Shown one piece after another: positions 15,812 to 25,500 of a stretch of DNA of 64,000 bases. The notes beneath the pieces were generated by a model. That model searched no databases and was not told where the DNA came from. It worked only from the letters and a program-made list of their open reading frames with translations. How positions within the stretch are numbered: the stretch's first letter is position 1; every line of letters begins with the position of its first letter. The position numbers and the translations under genes were made by a program. Where the stretch lies: positions 16,449 to 80,448 of IMG/VR virus record IMGVR_UViG_3300012927_000005. One strand, written 5' to 3'. This DNA is from a virus.

Positions 15812-16090
15812 ATGGGAACCGGACGATCCTACGTCGAATCTAATGCTAGTCAACATCAAAGTACTGATCAATTGAATATAACATCTCACGGTTGCAGTAC
15901 AAAAATTTTTGCAAACGGAAAAACTGTATTTCATAGATTTAATTTTTCAAGTTCGGATATTCCAATAATCCGAAGCTACGAAGACGGAATAAAAGTTGGA
16001 TGTACGTTCATTACCAACGAAGCCGTTGAACTTATCTACAATCTTCACAAATCGTTTTTAGACGGTACCAATTCCAAAACACATCAATAG
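15812..16090 (+). CDS. hypothetical protein, 92 aa
   Basis: The ATG at 15812 follows GAGAGAAATAAT. The upstream in-frame ATG lies inside the hydrolase gene and is rejected. Beta-rich, no known domain. A degenerate TGTCC-type palindrome starts at its stop codon. Confidence 0.5.
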   Translation: MGTGRSYVESNASQHQSTDQLNITSHGCSTKIFANGKTVFHRFNFSSSDIPIIRSYEDGIKVGCTFITNEAVELIYNLHKSFLDGTNSKTHQ

Positions 16091-16105
16091 TCCCTTTTCT
16101 GGATA
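16089..16105 (-). promoter_or_regulatory. degenerate TGTCC-type site
   Basis: AGTCCCTTTTCTGGATA on the + strand, in the gap just before the endonuclease VII gene, against the direction of transcription. Confidence 0.35.
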
Positions 16106-16110
16106 GCCAA

Positions 16111-16545
16111 ATGCCAAAGAAATTTGATAAGAACCGCAGAAACAGAGACCTACTCAAAAAATACGGTATAACCGAGCAGGAATATGAGCAGATGCTGGAA
16201 CGACAAGGCGGTGTCTGCAAGATTTGTGGTAGGCCTCCTACCGGCAGAGCCTTACACGTAGAGCACGACCACAGACTTGTACACGCCAAGATTCGGACCC
16301 GAAAAACAGAAAAAGGATGGTGGGCTCAGACCGTAGACCCACGCTATCCTAAACTGAATGTTGAGTTTGTTCTGCGAACCAAATCGGAAGCTATTAAAGC
16401 CGTCAAGCACGTGCTGCTTCGTTTCTCGATACGTTCGCTTAGTTGCTGGGCCTGTAACAGTATGTTAAAATGGGGTCACGATGATCCAAAAATTCTAATA
16501 AAGGCGGCTGAACTACTCCATGAGCACAACTCCAAATTCAACTGA
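16111..16545 (+). CDS. endonuclease VII-family HNH endonuclease
   Basis: The 144-residue protein has CKICGRPPTGRALHVEHDHR near residue 35 and a second Cys pair in SCWACNSMLKWGHDDP near residue 112. Together they form the zinc-bound His-Me finger of recombination endonuclease VII. A 45-residue insertion between the halves replaces the usual short loop. It could resolve DNA branches or act as a homing enzyme. Confidence 0.8.
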   Translation: MPKKFDKNRRNRDLLKKYGITEQEYEQMLERQGGVCKICGRPPTGRALHVEHDHRLVHAKIRTRKTEKGWWAQTVDPRYPKLNVEFVLRTKSEAIKAVKHVLLRFSIRSLSCWACNSMLKWGHDDPKILIKAAELLHEHNSKFN

Positions 16546-16759
16546 AACAGAAACCAGCGAAGTTATCACTCAACAAAATTACGACGAGTTGTGGAACGAA
16601 GCTGAGAAAATTCGTATACAACGAGACGACGCAGAACGGGTGTTGTACGCATTATACATGACTCGTGCTCTTATGTCAGAAGGAAGGGATTGTCTCGCGG
16701 TGGATGAGTACGTTGCTCCTGCAAAAGTTCTACTGCGGAAAAGAGGAAGAATCGAATGA
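16520..16759 (+). CDS. hypothetical protein, 79 aa
   Basis: Its first 16 bases are identical to those of the next gene (both start MSTTP). Mostly helical and charged. Overlaps both neighbours. Function unknown. Confidence 0.5.
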   Translation: MSTTPNSTETETSEVITQQNYDELWNEAEKIRIQRDDAERVLYALYMTRALMSEGRDCLAVDEYVAPAKVLLRKRGRIE

Positions 16760-17496
16760 GCACAACTCCAAGTACTCCTAACATAATTATCGAATCTCCA
16801 GCGCAAGCTGTTAGCTGGTTAAAACAACATGAACGTATAATTTTAGTCGTTCTGGGTTTGGCTGTTGCGCTTTGGCTAGGCAATAAGTGGCTGAACTACT
16901 CGTCCAAAAACGACGATGCGAAGTTAACTGCTGCGCAACAAGTTTTGACCACGCAACAACAGCAAAACCAGCAATTGGCTCAGAAGATTGATACAGAAAC
17001 CCAACAGTACGTATCTCTGTCCACCCAGTTGGCCGCTCAAAACCAACAATTACTCGCAGTCATTGCCCAGCGTAACCAAGCTACCACAGTTCAGCAGCAA
17101 AAAGATCAGGTTCTGCCTTTAAGTGATCTAGGCGCTCGCTGGCACCTGCTCGTCCCTCAAGGAACCGTATCCAACACCCCATCCGGACTGTTGGCCGACG
17201 AATCCGCCTCCCGAGCCACTGTCTCTCAACTAGAAGAAGTCCCCACCTTACAGCAGAATTTCGCGGACGATGAAAAAATCATCCAGTCAAAGAATCAACA
17301 ACTGGACTCTTCAACTAGTCTCAACTCAGACTACAAGAAGCAGGTGGACGGTTTGAACCTTCAATTGACAGATGCAGATAGAGTGTGCAACGATAAAATC
17401 AAGAGCGTGACCGCAAAAGGTCGTAAGTCAAAACTGAAGTGGTTTCTTACTGGACTTGGTATCGGGGCCGGGTTGGTAGCGAAAGCAGTACTATGA
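16756..17496 (+). CDS. membrane-anchored coiled-coil protein (spanin-like)
   Basis: A transmembrane helix at about residues 28-46 is followed by a long Gln-rich coiled coil (about 55-120). A Ser/Pro-rich middle, a second coiled segment (about 160-215) and a short C-terminal hydrophobic segment follow. It lies between the endolysin and a holin-like gene, as inner-membrane spanin subunits do. At 246 residues it is longer than typical Rz. No obvious o-spanin lipoprotein is nested within it, so the role is inferred. Confidence 0.45.
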   Translation: MSTTPSTPNIIIESPAQAVSWLKQHERIILVVLGLAVALWLGNKWLNYSSKNDDAKLTAAQQVLTTQQQQNQQLAQKIDTETQQYVSLSTQLAAQNQQLLAVIAQRNQATTVQQQKDQVLPLSDLGARWHLLVPQGTVSNTPSGLLADESASRATVSQLEEVPTLQQNFADDEKIIQSKNQQLDSSTSLNSDYKKQVDGLNLQLTDADRVCNDKIKSVTAKGRKSKLKWFLTGLGIGAGLVAKAVL

Positions 17497-17524
17497 ATAT
17501 ACGGGACAGGAAAGGTGGTCGGTA

Positions 17525-17677
17525 GTGGCTACATATCATAAGATTTTGGTTGAATTGCGGGACGAAGATGACGGCTGTTTCGAGGAAATATCGAAAATGG
17601 TAGAGGTCGCTCTACTACACAACTTGACAGACAGCAGTATAGAGTTTACTCTGACTGAGTACGAGGAGGAAGTATGA
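17525..17677 (+). CDS. small acidic protein, 50 aa
   Basis: GTG start preceded by AGGAAAGGTGG. Acidic throughout, no motif. Coupled to the next gene by ATGA. Confidence 0.45.
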   Translation: MATYHKILVELRDEDDGCFEEISKMVEVALLHNLTDSSIEFTLTEYEEEV

Positions 17678-17841
17678 AAAAGTTCATACACGGGGTTTTA
17701 ATCGGATACAGCGCAGCCACACTGGTTATATATGGGTTCGGAACGCATCATTTTGGAGACATCATTGCTGGCGTGTTTCTGGTCGGAAGCTGGTTATACC
17801 TCGACTTTACGACAACCTTCACAGACAAGGATTCAAAATGA
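17674..17841 (+). CDS. holin-like membrane protein, 55 aa
   Basis: Basic N-terminus (MKKF), two hydrophobic segments (about residues 5-20 and 27-43) and a charged end. This is the shape of class II holins. The position after the hydrolase and coiled-coil genes supports a lysis role, but no sequence motif proves it. Confidence 0.4.
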   Translation: MKKFIHGVLIGYSAATLVIYGFGTHHFGDIIAGVFLVGSWLYLDFTTTFTDKDSK

Positions 17842-18122
17842 CCCATTTTCTCCTTGCTTTGAGCATGCTTATTTCCGCAAAAGATTATAAAGCAAATACC
17901 GTTCCACCAACAATAGTCACGGAATTCAAGGACGGCGGAGCTTATGTAGTTGGCTTGGATGGTAAAATCCGAACCTGCCTGCCGATAGAATACAGCCTTC
18001 TAGTTCGAATCGAGAGAACCAAGGGTCAGGACCTTAATTTCTACTACGCGGTTCCAGGAGTACGGCTATTTCCTGACAAAGATACGCACTATACAGTCCT
18101 GTGCGTTTTGGTGAAACCATGA
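17838..18122 (+). CDS. putative exported protein, 94 aa
   Basis: ATGA overlap. The N-terminus is a likely signal peptide (hydrophobic residues 3-13, then SAKD). The mature part is beta-rich. It might act in the periplasm; no family recognised. Confidence 0.45.
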   Translation: MTHFLLALSMLISAKDYKANTVPPTIVTEFKDGGAYVVGLDGKIRTCLPIEYSLLVRIERTKGQDLNFYYAVPGVRLFPDKDTHYTVLCVLVKP

Positions 18123-19399
18123 CAAATAAAAAAATTTCCACCGAGTTACAAGAAAAAATCCGGGAAGCAAAACGACTAGATCCTTCACTGTCCAGCAGAA
18201 AACTGGGAGAACGATTTGGTGTTCACAACACTACCGTGCTTAAGACTCTTGGGGAAAAAAGTCCAGAAAATGGACAGATTCTGACAGAGCAGTCAGAAGT
18301 TTCTGGAAATGACTGGACTATTTCTCTTCCGAAAACGCGGATTCACACGCTGGAAGAGTTATTGGAATACTGTAAGGTAGATTTGTTGGTCTGGGAGGCA
18401 GAACGTTTCGTTTGTAACAAGTATGAGATGGGAGCTAAGAACGAAAAGGGAGATTTGGTTGTTGAGCCTTTGTTCCAAGTTAAAGCGTTTCTGAAGAAGA
18501 AGGTTCACGTAGCGAACGCTATCAAGGAGATCGAAGCACTTAAGGAAAAAGCAAAGAACTATTCTCCAGAACCTCCTCCAGTTCTTAAACCTAAGACCTC
18601 TTCTTACATGTTAGAGCTTGCGCTCGTTGATCATCATTTCGGGAAACTTGGTTGGCAACCAGAAACTGGTAGCAAAAGTTATGATATAAAGGTCGCGGAA
18701 AAGATTTATTGGGAAGCATTTAACACTCTTATTGATCGCACAAAGACTTTCACTTTTGATGAAATAGTCATGGTTATCGGAAATGATTTATTTCAGAGTG
18801 ACACTGCTGAAGGAACTACGACTAAAGGAACTCCAGTTTCTACCGACGGACGGTACCACAAAGTATTTACTCTAGTACGCGATACCATGATTAAATCTAT
18901 CGAAGCTCTTCGTCCTTTGGCTAGAAAAATCAAGGTTGTGATGGTAAGTGGTAATCATGATTCTCTGTCCGTATTTTCTTTAGGCTCTAGTCTGGAGATG
19001 TTCTTCTTTCGATACGATGATGTGGAAATAGATAACAGTCCTCGAATGAGAAAGTACTACCAGTACGGTAGTAATATGCTACTGTGGACTCACGGTCACA
19101 AGACAAAACTGTCAAATTTGCCTATTTTGATGGCCACAGAACAGCCAAAAATGTTCGGGGCTACCAAGTATAGAGAAGCCCACACTGGTCATAAGCACAC
19201 AAGTCAATCTGAGTTGATCATACTAAAGGATGGAGATGAGAACCACGGTGTCCGAGTACGTATTCTGCCTGCCTTGTGCGGAGTGGATGACTACCACGCA
19301 GATCATGGTTTTGTTGGGAACCTGCGATCAAGTGAAGCGTTCGTGTGGGAGAAGTCGTCCGGTATCGTAACTATCGCCATGTACACTGATCCGGATTAA
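18119..19399 (+). CDS. SbcD/Mre11-like metallophosphoesterase with N-terminal HTH
   Basis: The start at 18119 overlaps the previous stop. Residues 1-45 read as a helix-turn-helix (LSSRKLGERFGVHNTTVLKTL). From about residue 165 the nuclease motifs appear in order: LVDHHFGK, VIGNDLF, VSGNHD, WTHGHK and HTGHKH. Phage proteins of this build are often annotated as DNA repair exonucleases. An HTH fused to the phosphoesterase suggests DNA binding. A TGTCC-type site overlaps the HTH-linker part. Confidence 0.75.
   Translation: MTNKKISTELQEKIREAKRLDPSLSSRKLGERFGVHNTTVLKTLGEKSPENGQILTEQSEVSGNDWTISLPKTRIHTLEELLEYCKVDLLVWEAERFVCNKYEMGAKNEKGDLVVEPLFQVKAFLKKKVHVANAIKEIEALKEKAKNYSPEPPPVLKPKTSSYMLELALVDHHFGKLGWQPETGSKSYDIKVAEKIYWEAFNTLIDRTKTFTFDEIVMVIGNDLFQSDTAEGTTTKGTPVSTDGRYHKVFTLVRDTMIKSIEALRPLARKIKVVMVSGNHDSLSVFSLGSSLEMFFFRYDDVEIDNSPRMRKYYQYGSNMLLWTHGHKTKLSNLPILMATEQPKMFGATKYREAHTGHKHTSQSELIILKDGDENHGVRVRILPALCGVDDYHADHGFVGNLRSSEAFVWEKSSGIVTIAMYTDPD
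18260..18276 (+). promoter_or_regulatory. TGTCC-type palindrome
   Basis: AGTCCAGAAAATGGACA, inside the SbcD-like gene, oriented with it. Confidence 0.5.
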
Positions 19400-19404
19400 T
19401 AGTC

Positions 19405-20166
19405 ATGTCTAAAGAAAAACAAACACATTGCTTACGAGGACACGAAAGAACTCCTGAAAATACAACCAAGAGTCACGGTTGTAGAATATGTGCTAACGAA
19501 AGCAATAGAAGACACAGAGCGAACAACCCAGAGAGGTTTAACAGATCCTATCAAAAACATGCTGAGAAAATGTTGGAATGGAACTTACATAATATAGATT
19601 CTCTACCCAAAGAAATAGTTTGTTCAAAATGCAATAATCTTCTATCTCGTGATTGTTTTACGCCTAATCTAAGAAAGAAGAGAGGCGCTGCGGCTTGGTG
19701 TAAGAGTTGTATAACTGCTAAAAGTAAAGCTATCAAAAAGAGAAACCAAGACGCCGGGTTCTGTAGATGCGGAAATCCACCTAAAGAAAGTTTTAAGCAG
19801 TGTGTCGAGTGCATTCAAGCAGAAAGAGTTAAACGAATACACGAAAGAAATTTGATTTTAGATGCGTACGGTAGAAAATGTCAGTGTCCAGGATGTGATA
19901 TAGATATTCCTGAATTTTTAACCATCGATCATATATTTGACGATGGAGCACAGCATAGACGAGAACTATCTACTACCGGAAATGATCGATCTTGCGTAGG
20001 AGCAACATTTTATAGGTGGCTTATACGAAACAATTTTCCTAAAGATAGATTTCAATTATTGTGCATGAATTGTAATTTTGCTAAAGCTAAGGGCGGATGT
20101 CCTCATACAAGAAATAAGGAGAAATATGATTACTATAGGAGTGACCGGTCGTTGCAGATCTGGTAA
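19405..20166 (+). CDS. HNH homing-type endonuclease with three zinc knuckles
   Basis: The 253-residue protein has a GH-type Cys knuckle at the N-terminus, two zinc-ribbon pairs (CSKCNN...CKSC and CRCG...CVEC), then an HNH block (LTIDHIFDDGAQHR, LLCMNCNFAKAKGGCPH). This last arrangement is frequent in freestanding phage HNH genes. Its end overlaps the next gene by 41 bases, which suggests insertion just 5' of that gene. Confidence 0.8.
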   Translation: MSKEKQTHCLRGHERTPENTTKSHGCRICANESNRRHRANNPERFNRSYQKHAEKMLEWNLHNIDSLPKEIVCSKCNNLLSRDCFTPNLRKKRGAAAWCKSCITAKSKAIKKRNQDAGFCRCGNPPKESFKQCVECIQAERVKRIHERNLILDAYGRKCQCPGCDIDIPEFLTIDHIFDDGAQHRRELSTTGNDRSCVGATFYRWLIRNNFPKDRFQLLCMNCNFAKAKGGCPHTRNKEKYDYYRSDRSLQIW

Positions 20167-20686
20167 ATCGACGGTAGCGAAATCTGTCGTAAAAGAAGCA
20201 AACAAAAAAGGACTGACTGCGGAAATATTTGAACTGAGCGCGTACGTATTGAAGGATGCTATCAGCCAAGGTTTAATTCCTATTGGAAAATCCAGGGAGG
20301 ATCTTACTCCAAAAGAAGTTGAGCAGCTTGTGGTTGTGGGTACTCAGCGCCGAGAGGAACATCCCGACTACTGGATCAGGATGATGAAGAGAGACGTTCG
20401 GGAGAGAAAGGCTGATGTCGCGATTATACCAAACGTACGATATCTCAACGAAGCACAAGCAGTCAGGGATTTGGGTGGAAATATAGTTCGCGTCCAAGCT
20501 TACGTGGCCGATAACGTCGAGTGGGTATCGCGGGATCGCGACCCCAATCATTCTTCCGAGATAGAGAACTACCAAATCCAAGCTGACTACTTTTTGGTGA
20601 CACGCCGAGGTCAATCATACCTTCTTGGCCGTCAAGCGGCCACGTTGTTTAACTACCTTATAGATGGAGCGGATCATGCAAACTAA
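20126..20686 (+). CDS. deoxynucleoside monophosphate kinase-like P-loop protein
   Basis: A P-loop GRCRSGKST lies at residues 8-16. Further features (NVRYLNEAQAVRDLGG and DRDPNHSSEIE) match phage deoxynucleoside monophosphate kinases, which make dNDPs for DNA synthesis. The start at 20126 follows GGAGAAAT. Dephospho-CoA kinase-like proteins share the P-loop, so the substrate is inferred. Confidence 0.65.
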   Translation: MITIGVTGRCRSGKSTVAKSVVKEANKKGLTAEIFELSAYVLKDAISQGLIPIGKSREDLTPKEVEQLVVVGTQRREEHPDYWIRMMKRDVRERKADVAIIPNVRYLNEAQAVRDLGGNIVRVQAYVADNVEWVSRDRDPNHSSEIENYQIQADYFLVTRRGQSYLLGRQAATLFNYLIDGADHAN

Positions 20687-20924
20687 TGAACTATTGCTTG
20701 AATCTGGTATCACAAAAGACGACCCTGATTATTGGAAACATTTTAATCTATGTCACGCATCTTTGTCGCCTTTAGGTATAAGAAATGGTTTAGATCCGCG
20801 TATTAAAAAAGTAATGACCGAAAAAGGTTTAGGAAATATGACAGAGAATGGAAGAAAACACCTTATCGCCTCCTTCGCGTCTATTTTGGATCGTTTACAG
20901 GAGGTGGAATTAAATGCCAATTAG
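20676..20924 (+). CDS. hypothetical protein, 82 aa
   Basis: The ATG at 20676 follows GGAGCGG. Overlaps both neighbours. Helical with a conserved-looking PDYWKHF segment. Function unknown. Confidence 0.5.
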   Translation: MQTNELLLESGITKDDPDYWKHFNLCHASLSPLGIRNGLDPRIKKVMTEKGLGNMTENGRKHLIASFASILDRLQEVELNAN

Positions 20925-21504
20925 CGAAGAAGGTCTTCACCATCCAAAGCCATTTATATTCTCCCACTCGGGGCAAAAGATAGGTCCCGGGTACCAAGCA
21001 CCCAGTGTTGAGGACATCGCCGTATCTCTTGGCCGCATCTGTAGGTTTGCTGGGCACGGATTGAAGTTTTGGAGCGTGTTGTTGCATTCTTTTGTCGTTC
21101 AAGATCTCGTATGTGAAGAAGCCAAAGGGATCGCGATACTACATGATGCCTCAGAAACGGTTTTTTCGGACATCCCTACCCCGTTTAAGGAAGATAAGAC
21201 TCGACTAATGGAAGCCGATCTTCTAAATACTATATTCAGAGAGCATTTGTCAAACAAGCACTACAAGTCTTATCATCTAAATCCTGATATATGGAAAATG
21301 GTTAAAATCGCGGATACTGAAGCTTTTCTCGGAGAAGTAGGTGTAATTGGTACAAAGGCGTTACGAAGTTTGTACCCCGAGCGGTCAGTAAAAGCGGAAA
21401 AGCTGGTTCGAAAATATCTGAAGAAATATAGTGTACTGGATACAGTTAGCAATGAAGGTATAGCTGTTATAGATTTTATTCGCCGTGTAAAGGATTATCA
21501 ATGA
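20914..21504 (+). CDS. HD-domain phosphohydrolase
   Basis: The 196-residue product has a His in LLHSFVV, the HD pair in AILHDASE (about residue 71) and a later Asp in KIADTEA. These are the metal ligands of HD hydrolases such as YfbR, which dephosphorylate deoxynucleotides. The neighbouring kinase-like gene supports a role in nucleotide metabolism. Confidence 0.72.
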   Translation: MPISEEGLHHPKPFIFSHSGQKIGPGYQAPSVEDIAVSLGRICRFAGHGLKFWSVLLHSFVVQDLVCEEAKGIAILHDASETVFSDIPTPFKEDKTRLMEADLLNTIFREHLSNKHYKSYHLNPDIWKMVKIADTEAFLGEVGVIGTKALRSLYPERSVKAEKLVRKYLKKYSVLDTVSNEGIAVIDFIRRVKDYQ

Positions 21505-21698
21505 AAAAATTTACACCATCGGCTCCTCAATGTTCTTTTTGCAAAAAGACTATATACGGTACTTTGGAGGCTGCTCGCGCCAGCGTTGAACACATTAAGC
21601 AAACTGTGGGTCTGTACAAACCTTATTTACGCGCTATGCTATCAGCCTATCCTTGTCCGCGTAGCAAAGTTTATCATATAGGACACAAACGATTTTGA
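21501..21698 (+). CDS. small zinc-finger-like protein, 65 aa
   Basis: ATGA overlap. CSFCKKTIYGT near residue 11 and later CP...YHIGH residues form a plausible C2H2-like metal site. Such proteins are common in phages without known function. It is the last gene of the + arm. Confidence 0.55.
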   Translation: MKKFTPSAPQCSFCKKTIYGTLEAARASVEHIKQTVGLYKPYLRAMLSAYPCPRSKVYHIGHKRF

Positions 21699-21702
21699 TA
21701 AC

Positions 21703-21719
21703 CGTCCGTTTTCTGGACA
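21703..21719 (-). promoter_or_regulatory. TGTCC-type palindrome before the terminator
   Basis: CGTCCGTTTTCTGGACA on the + strand, between the last + arm gene and its terminator. Confidence 0.5.
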
Positions 21720-21723
21720 AATA

Positions 21724-21747
21724 AAAACCCCTCAATTGAGGGGTTTT
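21724..21747 (+). terminator. palindromic rho-independent terminator of the left arm
   Basis: A perfect palindrome with stem AAAACCCCTC/GAGGGGTTTT. It has A and T runs on both sides and so could act in both directions. It follows the last + arm gene by 25 bases. Confidence 0.9.
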
Positions 21748-21805
21748 GTCGTATATACTTGTTGTTGAGTAATGACGTTAGGAGAATAAAAGGTGAAGAT
21801 TTTTG

Positions 21806-21834
21806 TTGACTTTTCTCTAAAAATTTGATATAAT
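21806..21834 (+). promoter_or_regulatory. sigma-70 promoter of the solo HNH gene
   Basis: TTGACT (21806-21811), 17-base spacer, extended -10 TGATATAAT ending at 21834. A near-perfect sigma-70 promoter between the terminator and the HNH gene. Confidence 0.85.
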
Positions 21835-21865
21835 ATAGTTATATTTCAGTGACTTAGAGGTTTGT

Positions 21866-22537
21866 ATTAAACTACAGTGGTGTAAGAAGTGTGAACAATG
21901 GAAGTCGCCTGACGAGTTTAAATCGATTCGAAAAGGTACGCATTGTTGCGCTTGTAATGAATTGTATTCAAAACTAAGAACTAAAGCATGGCGAGAAAAC
22001 AATAAAGAATTCGTTGCTGCTAGGTCAAAAAGACGACGTGAATTATTTCCCGAAAAAATTAATGCTTGGATGAAAGCTTGGCGAGAAAGAAACGCTGAAC
22101 ATATTAAAGAATATTCTAAACAGTACTACCGAGATAACGTAGAGCAAGTGCTTCCTAAAAGAAGAAAATGGCATCGTGATAACAACGAGCGTTCTCGACA
22201 GAATAATAAAAACTGGAAATCCGCTAATCCAGATAAAGTTAAAATGTACGATCATTTAAAAAGAGCACGTAAAAACGGTGCGCCAGGATTTTGTAATCCA
22301 GAGCAATGGGAAGCAAGATTTAACTATCATGGTCGAAAATGTAGATATTGCTGCTGTAAACTAGATGATAGTACGGTTCAAGTAGAGCACATGATTCCAC
22401 TACGTCATGGAGGAACGAATTGGCCCTCGAATCTAGTTCCCTCGTGTAGGTTCTGTAACACAAGTAAGAAAGATAAGACCTATAAACAGTTTATACGTTA
22501 TATAAAAGAAAACCCTGACTTATTCGGTCAGGGTTAA
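21866..22537 (+). CDS. HNH endonuclease with zinc ribbon, possible ATT start
   Basis: The reading frame continues upstream of the first usual start codon and encodes a proper zinc ribbon (WCKKCEQW...CCACNE) like those of the other HNH proteins here. The first possible start with a ribosome binding site (AGAGG) is ATT at 21866; a TTG at 21962 would remove the ribbon. After a basic Trp-rich linker comes the HNH core (CRYCCCKL, VEHMIPLRHGGTNWPSNLVPSCRFCN). The gene sits alone between the two arms with its own promoter. Confidence 0.8.
   Translation: MKLQWCKKCEQWKSPDEFKSIRKGTHCCACNELYSKLRTKAWRENNKEFVAARSKRRRELFPEKINAWMKAWRERNAEHIKEYSKQYYRDNVEQVLPKRRKWHRDNNERSRQNNKNWKSANPDKVKMYDHLKRARKNGAPGFCNPEQWEARFNYHGRKCRYCCCKLDDSTVQVEHMIPLRHGGTNWPSNLVPSCRFCNTSKKDKTYKQFIRYIKENPDLFGQG
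22511..22535 (-). terminator. hairpin terminator of the late operon
   Basis: A 9-bp stem AACCCTGAC/GTCAGGGTT with a 7-base loop. On the - strand it is followed by a T-rich run, so it should end late transcription 7 bases after the last - strand gene. It lies in the last codons of the + strand HNH gene, which it may also serve. Confidence 0.8.
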
Positions 22538-22541
22538 TAAT

Positions 22542-25500
22542 TTATGGTTGTTCGTTTTGTTGCCATAGAAGTCTCACTCGTCGAAACGTAGGATCTGAAA
22601 GACGCTCTTCTGGCGTCATTTCTTTGTACGCCTTAGCCATGTAGTTATTTTTCTTCTTTATAAGAGTCTTAGCCAAAGCTGATTTTTCTGACGGTGTAGC
22701 AGCATCCCACACTTGAAGAGCAGATGGCATATCTAATCTGGATACGTGTGAAACCATTCGTGCAGTCTGCGGGTCCATCCCCGCCGTCAATTTTATGTTA
22801 GTAAGTATTTTCTTGTGTTCGGATTCAGTAAGTGGACCAAAATCTTTGGCATCGTTAAGCTGCGCAAGAGTTAGATTGCCTGCCCGAATATCGTCTTCGA
22901 ATTTAGATATAGCTTGGGATCTACGTAATTTCTCTGGATTCAGTGGTAGACCTGATTCTGATTTTTCCGATGCAATGTTGGACGCTAGTTTTTCGGCTTC
23001 TGTTCTGTAGGGAGTAACTGTGATACCACTGGCTTTAAGAACTTGTCCAACGTTTCCTACGCTTGAGGTGTCTCCAGAAGCTATCTGTCCCAGTGCCTGA
23101 AAAGGAAGAGGAACCATATTACGACCTATGTCTACAGCAAGATCGCCCGGTTGTAGTTTACGTCCGAAATTATCTCGTCCAGTGGCTACTTCTTCTGCGA
23201 TTCTGGCAAAAGGACTCATACGTCCTTTCAGAAACCCTACAGGGTCGGATGCCATATGAAGAACGTCTGTTGGGAGGGTACGAACTGAATAAATATTCTC
23301 TTTGCCATCTTTATCTTTTACGGCAAAACCGAACGGTGCTTCTAAGTGCATATCGCCGGTGTTAACTAAATTTGCGACTCGTGCGACGCCCCACAAACCA
23401 AATGCCATTTTTGCGGCTTGTTCTCTAGTAAAATTTCTACCACCCAATCCACCACGCATCATAGATGCGGCTGCCCTGGCTTCCGACTCGACCCAATCTG
23501 GGGCTAATGCTAACAAGTGAAACCAATCCTGCGTAGCTGTCGCACGGCCCATTGCACGCCAGTTCTGGCCGCCAAACGCATTATTGACGTGCTCTGCTGT
23601 AGCCTTACCAACGGCGTCTCTAGTCCAGTCGGGATGCGCTTTCTGGTATTTGTCGAACATCATTTCAGCCGCTTGCGCCTTCATGGAGGGGATATAGCGG
23701 TTGAATAGGAAATCCTGATACCAATCCAGCGCCTTACCTATGACTGGAATCTTGGATAGAATAGCACTGTGTGACGCTACGCCTGCGGAGTGCTCTTGGA
23801 TTGCATTGCGGTCAGGGGCAATTGTCAATCCGTTTTCAACTGTCGTTTTCAAGTCTGGACGAGCATTTAGTTCACCGATTGGATGAATCTTAAGCGGGTT
23901 CACACCCATCATAACTGCGCGTAGAGCCTCCTGCTGCAAGTGGAATGGCGAGAAACTGAGCAGCACTTTCTTGGCTGCGCCTCCGCCCTTGAGAATTGGT
24001 CCTGTTATCTTTCCTATTCCTTTGTTCTCTTTTAGATATGATTTTTCCAACCCGAGACGATTAATCATGTAGTCGGCTATTTCTGGATGGAACTTGATAT
24101 CCGACCGGGAAATTACGTTGGTTCCGTCGTCTGTCTTAGCCAGCCAGTTCCATCCACTCAGAGATTTATCCCGAGGAGTAACATAGTCCTGCGGATGCCA
24201 TGCGTATGTAGATTTTACATACTTAGCGTTTAGGTCACCCAAAGCAGAGGCTGGAGCAGTGCCATTTTTCACGTTCTTGAGTGTCTGTATGTCCTTACGC
24301 AGCACATCATTCCCCTCCGCGTCGTACTGAGGGGTTTGGCCCGTGGCTTTATTTTCAAACTTGTTGATGAACTGATCAATATTATCAGGACGAATTGAAG
24401 AAGTTGTAGAAACAATGTCTCCGCGTTGCAGGAATCTGTCTAATTCTCCTGACTGCCTCATTTGGTCAATCAAGTGATCAGCAATGTGAATGTTGCGAAC
24501 ACGGTTTGGGTTGATCATCAGGGATGGATCTGACCCATCGGCGTTCTGGACAACGTGACCTTCTCCAGACAACACAGTCAAGGGTCTACCGTCCGATCCA
24601 CGCACGTTATGATCGCGCAGGAAGTCGATTAGCTGGCGGTTTGCCGCAGCCTTTTGGATAGAGCCTAGATCGTGCCCAATAATAGCTACAGGATCGTCTG
24701 TAACCAATTGGCGGCCACGTAGCAGTCCTTCTGCGTAGGTATCCCACACACGTTTGCGGGCTTGGGTCACATTTGTATCAAACATGCCAGTGCGAGCCTG
24801 CTGGATCAGACGGTTTCCGATGTCAGAATCTTCGCCCCACACGTGGTGAATGTGGTTCTCGATTTTGTCGTGGATCAAACCATTTGTAGAGGCTTCGTTC
24901 CAATTTTGATCGTCACGGTCACGAAGTTTTTGGTAGATTTCCTGTTCTTTGTCAGTTAGCCCTTTAGCAACGTCATGATAGGCGTTTATGAATTTTGAGA
25001 CGTAGGTTCGTTGTTTGTCGTTGAGTTTTGCGTTGTGGACGAGTTCGACGAGATTTTCTGGGAGGCCAGGATGCTGGCTTTTTTGGAACGGTGCAAGTCC
25101 TCTAGTCGTCCCTTGAGGTACTGATCGACCTGCTCCTTGGTTAATATTTGCATGACCTATATCCTTGAGTGCCTGTTGCACGTTTGAATGCTCGGAAGGA
25201 AGAGATTTCAGAGCATCTTTATTATATAATGAAAAGTATTTTTTAGCTAGATCTTTAATTTCTGCTTTAGATAAATCTCCGTATTCTTTTAAATCTTCTC
25301 CACCTTCGGAAAGATGGGTACCTATCTCCTCGAATAGTTCACCTGGGTGATAACCTAAATTTAATAAAAACTTTACCGCTTTGTGGACCACAGGATCTGG
25401 ACTGTTTACAAAACCGTTGACTACCTTATCGGGTAATTTATTTTGATCTAACCAAGTATGTGTAGCTTCGTGATTATAGGTGTTCTGAACATTTGATCGA

